DNA from: Yponomeuta sedellus
Lineage: Eukaryota > Arthropoda > Insecta > Lepidoptera > Yponomeutidae
Assembly: GCA_934045075.1 (NCBI GenBank)
Contig: OW203723.1
Span: forward strand, 2,682,577 to 2,746,576
DNA length: 64,000 bases
Reading direction: 5' to 3'
Made by a program: the position numbers and the translations under genes. This document shows positions 52,645-63,536 of this stretch, in pieces. The notes under the pieces are model-generated. The model was given only the letters and a program-made list of their open reading frames with translations. It was not told the DNA's origin and searched no databases. Each line of letters starts with the position of its first letter. Position 1 is the stretch's first letter.

Positions 52645-54090
52645 AATAATGTAACAGTGCTGATAATTAACATTTTTGATTAGAGGGCAAGTAAATAGTT
52701 TTACAGCAGTTTTTAAGCTAGAAAAAAGTACTTTATACTAAAATGCTTTATACTTAAAGCTTTCAGTTAAAGCTAAACATATTAAAACTTTTAATTATTT
52801 ATTTATTTAAAGTAGGTACAGCTCGTGTTTGTTATCGGCAAATATCTCTGATATTCTCAATAAGAACGAATGTATTTGTTTATTATTAATAAGTTGTTTT
52901 AAGTTTCTTTTATCATGCATGACACGGTATTTTTCATTTGGTGGGGAGGTGCTATTTGAAAATCAGCGCTGTTTAGAGTAGGTAGAAACAGCAAACGCTG
53001 AAACAGTATCATTGTCAAACGCACCCTTAGTTTATAATTACTGTTATGTACCTAAGCATGTTTGTGGCAAAGTTATTCATTAAAATAGAAATAAGCGCTA
53101 GAAAATCCCATCTTTGTTCCACAAAACAAAATCATTAACATTTTGAGAGGTGATGACAATGCGACAAAGGAAAGATTGGGTTGAGGATTTTGTCTCAAAT
53201 ATCAGTAAACTGATCCGTTTTATTTTGAAACTGCCACCTGCCTATTGAATTTCGAAAAACGATTCATCATGACGTGCCAGTGCACTAAGCAGTTTAGCTA
53301 CCGGTCGCTAGATGGCGCTTAAACTAATTTAAGCGTTTTACTTGGCACTAGTTAGCACTAGATGGCGCTAAAAGCCATTTTGTTATTCCAACCATCAAGA
53401 CGTCCTTAGCCGTAGCCATACAGAAGGGGCGCGAAAAAGACGCACAAAAGACTTTATTCAACATTACTGTACGGACGGGACGAAGCCCACACCGAAGAAA
53501 CGGGGGAAGGCGCGATTTCTAAACAACGTGTCTACACCAAAACGTCTTTCTCCCAGTGGGACAGAAGAGAGGTGGGACGGTCCCACCTCCCTTCTGTGTG
53601 ACTGGCCCTAAATTCTGTCAATGCGTTGCAGTATAATGACAACTACATCAACATGGCGATATCATTTCATTGCTGCTCTAAGTCTAAACCCGAACACATA
53701 TCACACCATCTCGGCGCCAATGGTATAAAAACACTTCACGGAACCCGTTCATTCGTCTTTTCTTGTACTGTAATGCACAAACAGAACCGAGGCCCTGGAC
53801 GAACACCGAACAGACACAGAAAAGACGTCATTTTTGTGTGGACTTTGTCCCGTCCATTAGTGACATCTCCCACGTCTCTTGTGTATAGCCGCTGGCTTAC
53901 CCAACTAATACGAAGTGCTAATACTAATACGCAGTCGGTAGGTGGTAACTGTGTGTACCTACCTACTTAACTTACTTACCTTACCAACTTCTGTAGCCTA
54001 GTACTTATAATCTATGTAAACATAGATGATAATTAATGATTAAATTAATTTGAATAGGATAGGGAGTAAAACTGTACACAAGATTTGGTT
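52645..54090. other. Unassigned stretch
   Basis: No gene supported. GCTAGATGGCGCT occurs at 53309 and again as CTAGATGGCGCT at 53359. The frame at 53626-53970 has no recognisable domain. GAGGTGGGACGGTCCCACCTC near 53570 is a perfect palindrome. Confidence 0.4.
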
Positions 54091-54118
54091 TTAACCATAA
54101 TACTAGTATTATGGTTAA
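54091..54118. repeat. Perfect 28-bp palindrome
   Basis: TTAACCATAATACTAG and its mirror; AACCATAATACTAG repeats once more immediately after. Confidence 0.7.
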
Positions 54119-54592
54119 CCATAATACTAGTTTTGGAATTCATATACCTGACAAATTAATTACCTACTTTAACAAAAGGTATTCTGATTAATTGACTCAA
54201 CGAAACATTTGTCAAACGATCCCAAACCTAACTACATGGATGGCCTAGATTATTATTATCTTTAACCTTGCGAAAACGTTACTGGTGGTCGAACCGCCAA
54301 ACAAAACATTCAATGAGTCAGGCTCACCGAAAGCGTCATCAGCTAACAGACTTCACAATACTTTACCAACACGTGCAGCCATTTAGACCGGCCGGCTCGG
54401 TAACCATGAACGCGACTGTTGTATACCCATCCCTTTTCAACGCAAAAGATTACAGCTATGGCTATCTTGCTTGTGCTGTTCGAAAATAAACTGCGCTTCC
54501 ACATCAGTCATTCACTCCACATTATCAACATCAGTTGTGTCATTTCTGCTTACAAACAAGTTTGTGTTTTTGTTGCAAAAGTGCGTGTTAAT

Positions 54593-55948
54593 ATGGCACC
54601 GGCGTCAAAGTTAGGACGCGGGAAGCCTTTGAAGAGTCAAACCAAGGAAGTTCTCCACAAAATACACCGGTATTTTGAGACAGAGATAGAAAGAGACCCG
54701 AATTCCACTGTGACGGCGGCACAGCTCGTCGTGCACTCTACCGGCATATCTATGAACGCTCTGAAGCGGGTCCTGAACGAATACAAACGAAATATTACTA
54801 TTAAAAAGGAGTACAAGAAAACACGAAGACGCTGCAAGAAGAACATTATCTCGGATGATTTTGACGCACAGTCCATAAGAAGAATCATACACAGTTTCTA
54901 CACAAAAGATGAAGAGTTTCCGATCATGAAAGACTTGTTCCTAATCCTGAAAGGTGATATTGATTATCAAGGATCACTCTGTACATTGAGGAGGCACGTA
55001 GCGAAGCTAGGTTTCAGGTGGGTGGAGACTGAAGACAATAATAGTATTCTTGTTGAGAGACAAGACTTTAGATATACCAGACTACAGTATTTAACCAAAA
55101 TTGAAGCCTATAGATCACAAGGAAGGAATATATTGTACATTGGCGAGACGTCCATCGAAAGCAGTCGAATTTCATCAAAACCAAAACCCGACGGAAGCTC
55201 CACGGTACTCAAACAACCGGCTAAATCTAAACTGATTGCATTACTAGCTGCAGACCAACAGGGCGTTATAAAAAACACCTTATTTCTCTTTGACGGCAAC
55301 AAAAGAGAGTTCAAAGAAGAATCCGAGTCCAAAAGAGACATCTTCGACCAATACGAAAAATGGTACAAATATCATGTGATACCGCATTTAAAGCCAAACA
55401 GCATTGTCGTCATAGATAGCGGTTCATTATTCTACAATAGAGTAGCGAATACTACGCCACATTCCAACTCGAGAAGGAAGGAAATTATGGACTGGTTGAC
55501 GGCAAGAAATGTGCCTTTTTCGCCCAGCATGTATAAGCCACAGCTTTATCAACTCGTCCTTCTGAATAAAGACAAATTCTGTGACTTCAAAGTGGACGTG
55601 GTGTTAAGAGATCACGGTCACATAGTACTGAGAATACCACCGCATCATCCTGATTTAAATCCTGTTAAAACAATTCTATCTTCAGTGAAGGATTATGTCG
55701 GCAGAGACGTCTGCCTGAATCTGGAAAGTGTTTTGAAGATTGCCAGTGAAAAGGTGTCGTCTTTGACTACGGAGGAGTGGAAACAAGCGTGTAGGCACTG
55801 TGAGGTCGAAGAAAATAGCCTAAAAGCTACTGAAAGAGTGATAGACGAGATATCGGAAAGAACTTTCAAGAACGTTGATGAGGAAAGTGATGAAAGTGAT
55901 ATGGAGGACGAAAACGGTTCGGATCAGGAATCCATGGATAGTGATTAA
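54593..55948 (+). CDS. Transposase-derived protein (IS630/Tc1-mariner, DDE_3 type) with altered catalytic site
   Basis: 451 aa from ATG 54593 (A at -3 and G at +4, a good start context); the frame is open upstream but has no better ATG near it. Layout: basic helical N-terminus (about 1-80, with RRRCKK at 78-83), a helix-turn-helix-like region (about 85-160), then an RNase H-fold DDE_3 domain (about 175-420) and an acidic Ser/Asp/Glu tail (429-451). Family landmarks: ILYIGETSI (180-188), HLKPNSIVVIDSGSLFYN (265-282), NVPFSP, HGHIVLRIPPHHPDLNP (341-357), SSVKDYVGR. Active members of this widespread insect family have Asp in YLDET and Glu in LNPIE. Here these are Gly184 (GGC) and Lys359 (AAA), each one transition away from the acid; only Asp275 remains. 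Transposition activity is therefore unlikely. No terminal inverted repeats are evident within about 1 kb. Either domesticated or freshly decayed; the open frame favours neither alone. Confidence 0.8.
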   Translation: MAPASKLGRGKPLKSQTKEVLHKIHRYFETEIERDPNSTVTAAQLVVHSTGISMNALKRVLNEYKRNITIKKEYKKTRRRCKKNIISDDFDAQSIRRIIHSFYTKDEEFPIMKDLFLILKGDIDYQGSLCTLRRHVAKLGFRWVETEDNNSILVERQDFRYTRLQYLTKIEAYRSQGRNILYIGETSIESSRISSKPKPDGSSTVLKQPAKSKLIALLAADQQGVIKNTLFLFDGNKREFKEESESKRDIFDQYEKWYKYHVIPHLKPNSIVVIDSGSLFYNRVANTTPHSNSRRKEIMDWLTARNVPFSPSMYKPQLYQLVLLNKDKFCDFKVDVVLRDHGHIVLRIPPHHPDLNPVKTILSSVKDYVGRDVCLNLESVLKIASEKVSSLTTEEWKQACRHCEVEENSLKATERVIDEISERTFKNVDEESDESDMEDENGSDQESMDSD

Positions 55949-56948
55949 AGTAACCAAAGACTTGACCTCAGATAACTATTACTTTATTTAGGTTATGTAG
56001 AGCTTCTGCCAAAAATCCTTATAGGTAAAACTACTATGTGGTAGTATAGATAATTTATTTTGTTGTAACAGATAGAATTGCATTTATAAAACCTCTAATG
56101 TGTATAATGTAAATTATATTGTTCATAATAGTACTTCTGCCTATCACTTTTGTGGTAGCAGGAGCTGGAAGGTAAAGTCTTATTATGTAAAGTCTTCGTA
56201 AAAATCTGTATGTTCTATTCCCTTTTCTAAGATACGACATTACATATTTTGTAATGAATTGACGTGTGTTTTCTTTTAGCTACATAGCTAATTAGCTACA
56301 TAGCGCATTTTATTCCTGTTTTGCATTAGTGAGTCAAGCTTACTCATTGATGTTATAATTCAACGTAATGTTCATTTCGCAGTGCATTTTCAATCCTGCT
56401 TGAAACGCCATAAGAACTACTAGCCTCAACGTATTTTGTTCTTGGCTACAACTTCCATTACGCTTTTATAGCCAAAAACACCACCAAGTTCATTTGTTTC
56501 GTGCCAGCAATGACCTTCCACATACCAGTGTTCTTGAATCATTCAATGTCAAATTTACAATACTCTTAAGATGAAAAATTAAAAGTTTGTATGGATATCT
56601 ATTACTGTAGTCAATCACGTCTGAATGGCTGACTGGATCTGGATGATTGGCACAGAGATAGAAGAAAAAGTAAACACATTAAAGCAACAGTTATGCAAAA
56701 CATTAGACTTACTGACAATTTAATAGATTGAAATAGAATATACTCTGGAAAAGCACATAAGCTACTGTTTATCCAAGAAAAATGCACATCAAATAATCCC
56801 CGCGGACTAAGTCCCATGCAAATGCTTAAACTGCTGCATATGATCAAAAATAACACAATGAGACCAGTTTAAAATGTTCAGTTCATCTGCAATGACAAAA
56901 TGCCGCATTTCCCTCTGTGAAGAATTTGCACTAAAAATATCTTAGTAG
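55949..56948. other. 3' flank of the transposase-derived gene
   Basis: AT-rich, no second gene. A duplicated TAGCTACATAGCTAATTAGCTACATAGCGC lies at 56278. A minus-strand frame 56611-56856 looks hydrophobic but matches nothing I know. GATAAATAAATGTTG near 56971 could hold a polyadenylation signal (AATAAA). Confidence 0.4.
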
Positions 56949-57152
56949 AATAGGAGAGAACACGTTAAAAGATAAATAAATGTTGTATTTTTATTACGAC
57001 TATTTTTTTGTTTTTCAAAGTTATATCGTAAAATAATGTTTTTATGCATCTGCTCAATATGTAGAAAATGTTTACAATTCAATGAAGAAACTAAATATTT
57101 TAGATTTTTAACACTACATTCACTTTATTTTTTATAATCTCGAAAACGGTGG

Positions 57153-57300
57153 CTTGATAACTTCTGACAGTAAGGCCCGCCCCACTGTCTTACAATCCTC
57201 CGCCAACCCGGACTTGGCCCCCGTGGTGGAATATGGCTTAACGTTTTTGCGATGCAGGAAGAGACCAGTGCCGCAGCAGTGAGGATATACAAGGGTTGAT
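57153..57300 (+). mobile_element. 5S-SINE body, plus strand
   Basis: TTCTGACAGTAAGGCCCGCC to ATATACAAGGGTTGATAAC. Confidence 0.65.
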
Positions 57301-57577
57301 AACGTGTACATTTATAATGGAAGATACTTACATTAGAACTTTCCGTGTACCTAGTCGTAATGTATACTGTATATTTTGCTAATGTACCTGATAAATAAAT
57401 AAAATACTCTTACCCTAAAATACTCCACCCAAGGCACACTCAGGGAAGCGGTATCTAAGTGATAGCTATCTCGGCGCTGGAGTTAGTTTGTTTTGAGTTT
57501 GCACCCTAATTACTTCTGCGGTCACTAGTTTCCTTATGTCACTGTCAGGCGACTGACCGTTGATGAATTATTATTAA

Positions 57578-57907
57578 TCTATATAAATAAAATTCAAAGT
57601 CCTGACTGACTTACTCGTCAACGCCCAGCCCAAGCCGTTGAACCTAGGAAGCTGAAATTTTGCACAGAGGGTCTATATATAATGTAGGTAAGGAATAAGA
57701 CCAGATTTTTTAAATTCAACCCCTAATTTGTATGGGAGGTACAAAGTAGGTATGTTGTTTAATTTTCTTGAAACTTAAAACTCTTCAACACAATTGATTA
57801 AACACGTGTTTCGTCGTTTCTCTAAATTTAACCCTTAAGGGAGTCAACGGGGTTGCAAAATTTTTTTGGATCTTTTCCAGGCTGACGGAGTCGCGGGCAA
57901 AAGCTAG
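57578..57907 (+). mobile_element. Non-autonomous Helitron, second family
   Basis: Starts TCTATATAAATAAAATTCAA and ends GTCGCGGGCAAAAGCTAG, bounded by A and T. TC start, CTAG end and A|T insertion are Helitron hallmarks. Body with CCTAGGAAGCTGAAATTTTG. Confidence 0.65.
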
Positions 57908-58208
57908 TTATAATTATATCTCGTTTACTACCTCCTACGTCTTGTTAGGTTACTTAATATAGCATGTAGGGTTCTGCGCACTGTATTTTTTTATATGTGA
58001 AAAAAACATACTCATTAATATACAATATACTACGAATATATTATTGCCTTAGCCTACGAATTAAGTGTGTTTTAAATATAAATTACATTAAATCATTTAT
58101 TTTTGACCAACAAGGATCTTACAAATTATGACAAAACCGTATTAGCTGTGGTATTGAAATAAAATTCTTAAAACTACCGTTAGTAATAATGGCCGACAAT
58201 TACATATT

Positions 58209-58437
58209 AAATCACCTTGTATGTCCCCATTGCTGGGGCAGGAGTCTCGTCTTAGATCACAGGAAGTTTAGGCCATACTCCACGGGGGCCAAGTCCGGAT
58301 TGGTAGAGCATTGTAAGACGGTTGAGAGTGGCCTTACTGTGAGAAGTTATCATGCCGCTCATAAGGCCTCTGACGTGACCTAAGGACCTCTATTACATGA
58401 CAGCCGGCACGGCTTAACGTGCCTTGTGAAGCACGGA
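58209..58437 (-). mobile_element. 5S-SINE body, minus strand
   Basis: CCTTGTATGTCCCCATTGCT to GCCTTGTGAAGCACGG. Confidence 0.65.
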
Positions 58438-58729
58438 ATGAAACCATAAAAATATTTTTCGCACCGTTTTCGAGATCATTAAAAATTTAAAAATAAAGTA
58501 GGTAAATGTAGTATTAACAACCTTATTGTATTTAGTTTTTTTCATTGAATTGAAAACGTTTTGTATATATTGAGCAGATGCATCTAACATTATTTTACGC
58601 TATATAAGGGTGCAGATCTGAGGTGCAGATGCATAGCAACATTATTTTACGAGACAAAATTGAAAAACAAAAAATTAGTCGCAAGAAAATACAACGTTTA
58701 TTTATCTTTTAACGTATTCTCTCCTAATG

Positions 58730-59465
58730 CATTATAGTATATTTCATTACAAGTGCGGAAAGGCAAAGAGTTCCGACAAATGTCTACCCGAGCCGAGACG
58801 CAGCCGAAGGCGAGGGTTGACAGTCGGAACAAGTTGCAATGACGGTTCCGCACGTGTACTGACTGAACGACAATTTTTAATACAGTTGCGAAAAAACGAA
58901 AAAATTAAGCAATTTAAAAAAAAAAAATATTTTGAAAATGGCGCCCACCGTAAAAGAATAAAAGCAGAGATTTTTTTTCTTCACCCATTCCGGTAGGCAA
59001 AGGGAACTATGCCCATACAGCCAAGTCTTCAGTACATTTTTTTTATTGATATGACGTGAATATTAAATTTAATGAGATGAAATGAAAAAAAAGACCTATA
59101 AATAAAGTAATGAAACAAATTACATAGTAGCTTCTTTTTAGAAATATACGTATTTGCATGAATCATAAAAACTTCTATGATTTTTTTTAGCAAAAACTTC
59201 ATGGTTGGTTTATTTTAATAGACATTATTTTGACAGTTGGGAAAGAGAACGCACTAGTGCGGGAAAGGTAAAAAAAAGCACGAGTGTGTAATAGCCCACA
59301 TCCCGCACGCTATACGTCCCTGCAATACGCCATTTTTTGAGCAAATGTATTAAAAAGATATTTTTAAAGCAAGTTCTATATCGTATCACAGAGGAAAATA
59401 TGTCGTTTTGTGATTGCAGACGAACTAAACATTCGACCGAATACACTCGGAATGGTATGATATGG
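58730..59465. other. Unassigned, repeat-like
   Basis: AAGTGCGGAA...GTTCCGCAC at 58749-58853 is an inverted pair around CGGAACAAGTTGCAATGACG. GGCAAAGGGAACTATGCCCA at 58997 looks like a dispersed repeat. No gene supported. Confidence 0.4.
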
Positions 59466-59469
59466 AACG

Positions 59470-59590
59470 GTATGCCACTAGTGGTAGTCACGGGACGGTC
59501 ACCCATCCTGCACATGACCGCGCCTGTTGTTGCTTAACTCAAGTGATTGATTCCAATCACTTGAGTTCGGTTCGACTAGGCCACGAACGC
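59470..59590 (-). mobile_element. 5S-SINE head, minus strand
   Basis: CCACTAGTGGTAGTCACGGG to GGTTCGACTAGGCCACGAAC; body absent. Confidence 0.65.
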
Positions 59591-60115
59591 TTCAAAGTCA
59601 TACTTAATGCTAAGTAGCATATCTTCCAGTCAATCTTTGGTTTGCGGATAATGGGTGGGTGGGTTGTGCAGAGTACTAAAGTTGCAATACTTATTATATA
59701 TACACGTACGAGTATGTCCTACTGGGACGTCCCTTAATGGCATTCCAGGCATATTCGTTCGTTATTATTATATTTATGATATTTCTTTCGTCAATGTTTC
59801 TTCCTTTATCATCCGTCTTTGTCTTCAGCCTCAACCGCATTCCTTTCTCAAAAAAATCGATAGGTACCAATTTTTTAAATGTGGCAAAGAGTCCGTAAAA
59901 GAGGTTCGTATTTCTAATTTAAAAACAGCTACACTGAGAAATGAATCATGTCCTGTAGAAAGTAAAGTGCATGTTGGGTTGTACGTAACTGACTTAATCA
60001 GTCGTCGAAGTATTAACTGGCTCATCCTGCACTGAGTTCCTTTTTGTTTGTTTGTTCGTCCGTCCGTCCGTCCGTTTCATTCATTCATTTATTCATTCAT
60101 TTATTTCAACAAACT
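59591..60115. other. Unassigned stretch with GTCC/ATTC microsatellite
   Basis: Frames on both strands at 59655-60035 carry no recognisable domain. 60040-60110 is a mix of GTTT, GTCC and ATTC tetramers. Confidence 0.4.
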
Positions 60116-60325
60116 TAACTATATTATTTTTAATGCACTAACCCCTGCTAACGACAATTTTAAAGAATTTTAATAGTTTGTCTCGGGTCTTGGATGTTAT
60201 CTATGTATTTATTGTTATAAATCTATTGTCGAGTTAGCACCTATAACTATAACACAAGTCATTTAGTGGCTCTTAGTATAGGGCTAACGAGATCTATGTC
60301 CATGAATATTTATTTATTTTATCTA
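60116..60325 (+). mobile_element. SINE E tail fragment and SINE G body
   Basis: 60116-60170 has TTTTAATGCACTAACCCCTG (family E tail). From 60180, TTGTCTCGGGTCTTGGATG and TAGGGCTAACGAGATCTATG match family G at 37258. Confidence 0.55.
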
Positions 60326-60329
60326 CTTT

Positions 60330-60780
60330 TAAGGCAGTCGTTTACTTTCCTTTTTCAATTTACGAGCCCTCAAGTGTGTAGTATCAACTCATTTTATATT
60401 AACCTGCACATGTTTTTTACTTAATCACCATACGCGGAAACTTATTTTTAGCTTATAGTTACACTAAGAACTAACCATTTTTGTGTAAGCTGCAAGTTTC
60501 CCGAAAAGAAATAAATAAAGTAAAGGGCGAACTAAACAGTAAAAAGGTCTGTCGCCAACATGGCCCGTTTACTTTTTACTCACCCGAGGTGCAAAGGAAG
60601 CATAACACTGAGTTGAGTGACGTTGATTTTTACTTTTTTTAAGCTACTCCGGCTGTCAAATGCATACATTTTTTTACACTTAGGAGTCGTCTAAATGCTT
60701 CACTCGATAGAGTAGAATGCTACGTAATGCGGCCAGTACACAATGGGCCATGCTGGCCCACTGCTCGCCATTGCCACTGT
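60330..60780. other. Unassigned stretch
   Basis: No gene or family recognised. Confidence 0.35.
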
Positions 60781-60782
60781 GT

Positions 60783-61043
60783 ACACGGGGCATTTTTCCG
60801 AGCGCTTCCGTGCTTCGCAAGGCACGCTAAGCCGTTGGTGCCGGCTGTCATATAATGGCAGTCGTTAAGCCATGTCAGAGGCCTTATGGGCGGCTTGATA
60901 ACTTCTGACAGTAAGGCCCGCCACTGTCTTACAATCCTCCACCAAACCGGACTTGGCCCCCGTGGTGGAGTATGGCCTAACCTTCCTGCGATGCAGGAAG
61001 AGACCCGTGCCCAGCAGTGGGGACATACAAGGGTTGATAACGA
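60783..61043 (+). mobile_element. 5S-SINE, lacking the 5S-like head
   Basis: GGGCATTTTTCCGAGCGCTT to GGACATACAAGGGTTGATAA, well preserved. Reading frames on both strands here are artefacts of the repeat. Confidence 0.7.
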
Positions 61044-61277
61044 ACACGGGGCAATGGTGTGCAGTGGCGGACAATTGCCTATCGTGGCGCGCAATCGGAC
61101 AGTTGTCGGTTTTTTGGGCACACTTCAAAGGAATCGTGGCGTAGCGTGGCCCATCCCTGTTTACACAGTGGCCCATCGTTTAGTCAATTGACCTACAAGT
61201 TTTTTTATTTATATCAATCTGAGCCCGTAATTTTGCGCCATTTTTTTTATAACTTTGTTATTGTACATACTCCTGTA

Positions 61278-61322
61278 ATACATGTAAATAAATAAAATAA
61301 ATAAATAGTAAATAAATAAATA
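61278..61322. repeat. (AAAT)n microsatellite
   Basis: AATAAATAAA runs after ACATGTAAA, probably a retroelement tail. Confidence 0.7.
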
Positions 61323-61504
61323 GCATACGAGCCAGAGCATACGAAAGTGGCTCCATGTAGCTCTACGGTACCTGTCATGTCGTTCATTGGTCGTTAAATG
61401 GAACATTTGTGCTTAGTTGAATACCGCTAGCGTAAAACCTTGTAAGTGGACTCCCGATGAACTCCTTGAAAACGTATTGAGTAATGTTGTTGAGTAGAAT
61501 CGGG

Positions 61505-61645
61505 GCCCAGTCCGGTCTCTTGATGTCCTCGGTAACTTGAGGTACGTTTAGTCCTTCGTGTGCGTTATTCGATACGATTTATAAGACATCTATATCGATG
61601 GACAAAAAAGTACCCGGGAAACAGTACCTCGTCTGCGTAGGGGTT
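61505..61645 (+). repeat. Third partial copy of the 4-kb tandem unit
   Basis: CAGTCCGGTCTCTTGATGTC, CGTTATTCGATACGATTTAT and GACAAAAAAGTACCCGGG, closest to the second unit at 4453-4600. Confidence 0.6.
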
Positions 61646-61975
61646 TAATAACGAGCCATTTATTGAGAACGGTCAGTCCCTACGGGCTTGCAGCCAAAGC
61701 TAATTGAAGACAGTTTTAGTTGCGTAATCCCCAGCCTGTTTACCGTTCTCGTTCCTTCAGTGTGTGGGTGTTCACAAGGTTAAGATCATGGCTAAGTACT
61801 ATATGGTGGCGGTGGTACGCAAAAGTTATAAATACGACGTGCAAGACACGATCGATGCTATGACCGTGTGGATACCTAGTTACTTTGTCAACAAAGCCGT
61901 CATTGATCAAACATGTCGAATGCGCAGATTCGCCAACTGTGTCCGCTTGCGACACATAAATAACTATGACCAATC
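61646..61975. other. Unassigned stretch
   Basis: A plus-strand frame 61764-62000 runs into the MITE at 61979 and has no recognisable domain; not called. Confidence 0.35.
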
Positions 61976-61978
61976 TAA

Positions 61979-62114
61979 CCCCCGGTTTCTGGTACACTAA
62001 CAAGCCTTTAATCTACTGTAAACAGCTGTCAGTTGGCCAAAGTGCATACAGAAAATAACATTTTACAGCTGTTAACAGTAGATTAACAGATTGTTAGTAA
62101 ACGAGAAACTGGGG
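61979..62114. mobile_element. Hairpin MITE, family P copy 4
   Basis: CCCCCGGTTTCTGGTACACT to AGTAAACGAGAAACTGGGG; the best-matched pair of arms in the family. Flanks CTAA and TTAA. Confidence 0.7.
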
Positions 62115-62119
62115 TTAAG

Positions 62120-62610
62120 TCTTACAAGAAACTGGAATAAAAAATAACAAACAACCCGACTGCCGAGCATTTACTACGAAGCAGGCTGGACCAACCTAGT
62201 TGCATTGTTAAATTTGGGTCCCGCCTGCGCAGTAAATGCTCATTAGTAAGGTTGGTACTTTTATTCCAATTTCTTTACTTTCTACTTTTCAGTGTTTTTT
62301 TTTTTTAATTTGCTTTAAGCCGATTTCATAATATAGTCTTATGTATGACACTGGCGCAAACAAGACAAATCGATTAAGATCTTATTTATGAAAATGTACA
62401 AATGGTTAAGTTATGAGGAAACAGAATCGGACATTCTTATATATAAAAGCCCAACACAATACCCTCCCGTTGATTTAGAAAAACAGAGACTGTTTTACCT
62501 GCATTTGAGGAGTGTTTTAGAGGCATCGTGTTTTTACAAGATTTCTCAACAACTTGAAAGTACCCACAAATAAAAAAAAATTGAATGAAACACCGGAATA
62601 GCAAAAAAAA
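62120..62610. other. Intergenic stretch
   Basis: Contains a CGAGCATTTACTACGAAG ... GCAGTAAATGCTC inverted pair (62164-62241). A short frame at 62388-62573 has no support. Confidence 0.4.
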
Positions 62611-62617
62611 ATACAAT

Positions 62618-62623
62618 TTATTT
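62618..62623 (-). terminator. Polyadenylation signal of the heat shock gene
   Basis: AATAAA on the minus strand, about 140 bases after the stop codon; downstream sequence is A-rich on the plus strand. Confidence 0.55.
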
Positions 62624-62761
62624 TCTAAAACATGCCTTAAACATCACGTTGGGTAATTATCACAATTAGTTAAGAAAATTAGCACAGATTTAGGAAAACA
62701 AACATTAATCAGTCTTACAGAAATAATAAAATTCTAAACACCGACACTACGCAGTACCACC

Positions 62762-63379
62762 CTACTTGGCCTCCTCAGTAGTGTTCAGCCGCACCGGCGT
62801 AGAGCTCTTCTGTGTTTGGACGGGTCCAGTGTGTGTGATGGGGACGATTCTCTCCCCAGGAGACGGCAACGGGAGGACCGTTGGAGCCGTAACTGTTAAA
62901 ACTCCGTCCGAGGAAAGCTTCGACTCGACAGTGTCTGGCAGACAGTTTTTGGGCAATGTGTACCGTCTCACGAATTGCCTAGAAATATATCCGTGGTCGT
63001 CTCTCTTTTCCTCGTGCTTTCCTTCAATCATGACCTCTCCGTCCACGACTTTTACTTTAATCTCCTCGGGCGCGAAATGCTGGACGTCCACGCTGATCTT
63101 GAACTGGTCTTTGTCGGCCGTCACTGAGGACCCAACGTCTTGCAGCGCTAAGTTTTTCATAGCTGACGAGAGTCGATCGAAATTGAACGGCTTCAACGTG
63201 TCTAATCCCCAGGGTCTGAGAAAGCCGTCAAAAGGTTTCCACATGTCCATGTTGTAGAAGTCTCTGGGAATCATCTGGTGGAGCGGCGTGTTGAAGTTTT
63301 GGCGCCAGAAATCCTTTTCGATTTGCTCCATCGCCTGGAAAGGCCTCCTGTAGTTATCGTAGTACGGGAACACTGACAT
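62762..63379 (-). CDS. Small heat shock protein (alpha-crystallin/Hsp20 family)
   Basis: 205 aa, intronless, from ATG 63379 (A at -3). A GTG two codons upstream is not a likely start. N-terminal arm 1-85 is rich in Phe, Trp and Met (FPYY, DFWRQNF, MDMWKPF, RPWGLD), as usual for oligomer-forming sHSPs. Alpha-crystallin domain about 86-167: FKISVDVQHFAPEEIKVKV (93-111), GYISRQFVRRYTLP (130-143, with the conserved Arg139), SSDGVLTVTAP (156-166). The C-terminal extension has GERIVPI (175-181), the [IV]-x-[IV] motif that docks into the neighbouring dimer. It should act as an ATP-independent chaperone that holds unfolding proteins. Lepidopteran sHSPs commonly lack introns and occur in clusters. All key elements are present; length is normal for the insect family. 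The full plus-strand frame opposite is a shadow. Confidence 0.95.
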   Translation of the reverse strand: MSVFPYYDNYRRPFQAMEQIEKDFWRQNFNTPLHQMIPRDFYNMDMWKPFDGFLRPWGLDTLKPFNFDRLSSAMKNLALQDVGSSVTADKDQFKISVDVQHFAPEEIKVKVVDGEVMIEGKHEEKRDDHGYISRQFVRRYTLPKNCLPDTVESKLSSDGVLTVTAPTVLPLPSPGERIVPITHTGPVQTQKSSTPVRLNTTEEAK

Positions 63380-63437
63380 TTTCACGCTTTGTTCTGCTTA
63401 GTCTTACTTGGCTCTGAATTAAAGATTCGCGCTTTTC

Positions 63438-63476
63438 CAACTGAATAGCCGCAGACCGGAGCGGCTCGCTTTTATA
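63438..63476 (-). promoter_or_regulatory. Core promoter of the small heat shock gene
   Basis: Minus-strand TATAAAAG (63476-63469) is followed about 30 bases on by an arthropod initiator TCAGTT (63444-63439). This predicts transcription start near 63442 and a 5' leader of about 63 bases. Confidence 0.75.
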
Positions 63477-63523
63477 CCATGCCGGAGTAGCGCCACCTGT
63501 TGAAAGATTACTAGAAAATGGCA

Positions 63524-63536
63524 GAACTTTCAAGAA
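63524..63536 (-). promoter_or_regulatory. Heat-shock element, proximal
   Basis: GAACTTTCAAGAA: three perfect alternating pentamers (GAA-nn-TTC-nn-GAA), about 50 bases upstream of the TATA box. Binding site for trimeric HSF. Confidence 0.8.

Larger units (their letters stand above)
56949..58727. repeat. Large inverted repeat (~200-bp arms) around 1.3 kb
   Basis: Left arm AGGAGAGAACACGTTAAAAG, GCATCTGCTCAATATGTAG, ATCTCGAAAACGGTG (56949-57150). The right arm (58455-58727) is complementary in the same order, with one internal duplication (TGCAGATC/GGTGCAGATG). Inside each arm sits a 5S-SINE piece in opposite orientation. Could be a foldback DNA element or an inverted duplication. Confidence 0.6.

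Noticed and set aside
54419..54592. N-terminal extension of the transposase-derived protein
   Set aside because: The open frame starts at a TTG; the later ATG at 54593 has a better start context and the expected family N-terminus.
61764..62000. 78-codon plus-strand ORF
   Set aside because: No recognisable domain and its end lies inside a MITE.
62766..63257. 163-codon plus-strand ORF opposite the heat shock gene
   Set aside because: Shadow frame of a strongly supported coding region.
63380..63385. Two-residue N-terminal extension of the heat shock protein
   Set aside because: It would need a GTG start; ATG at 63379 follows immediately and fits the family.
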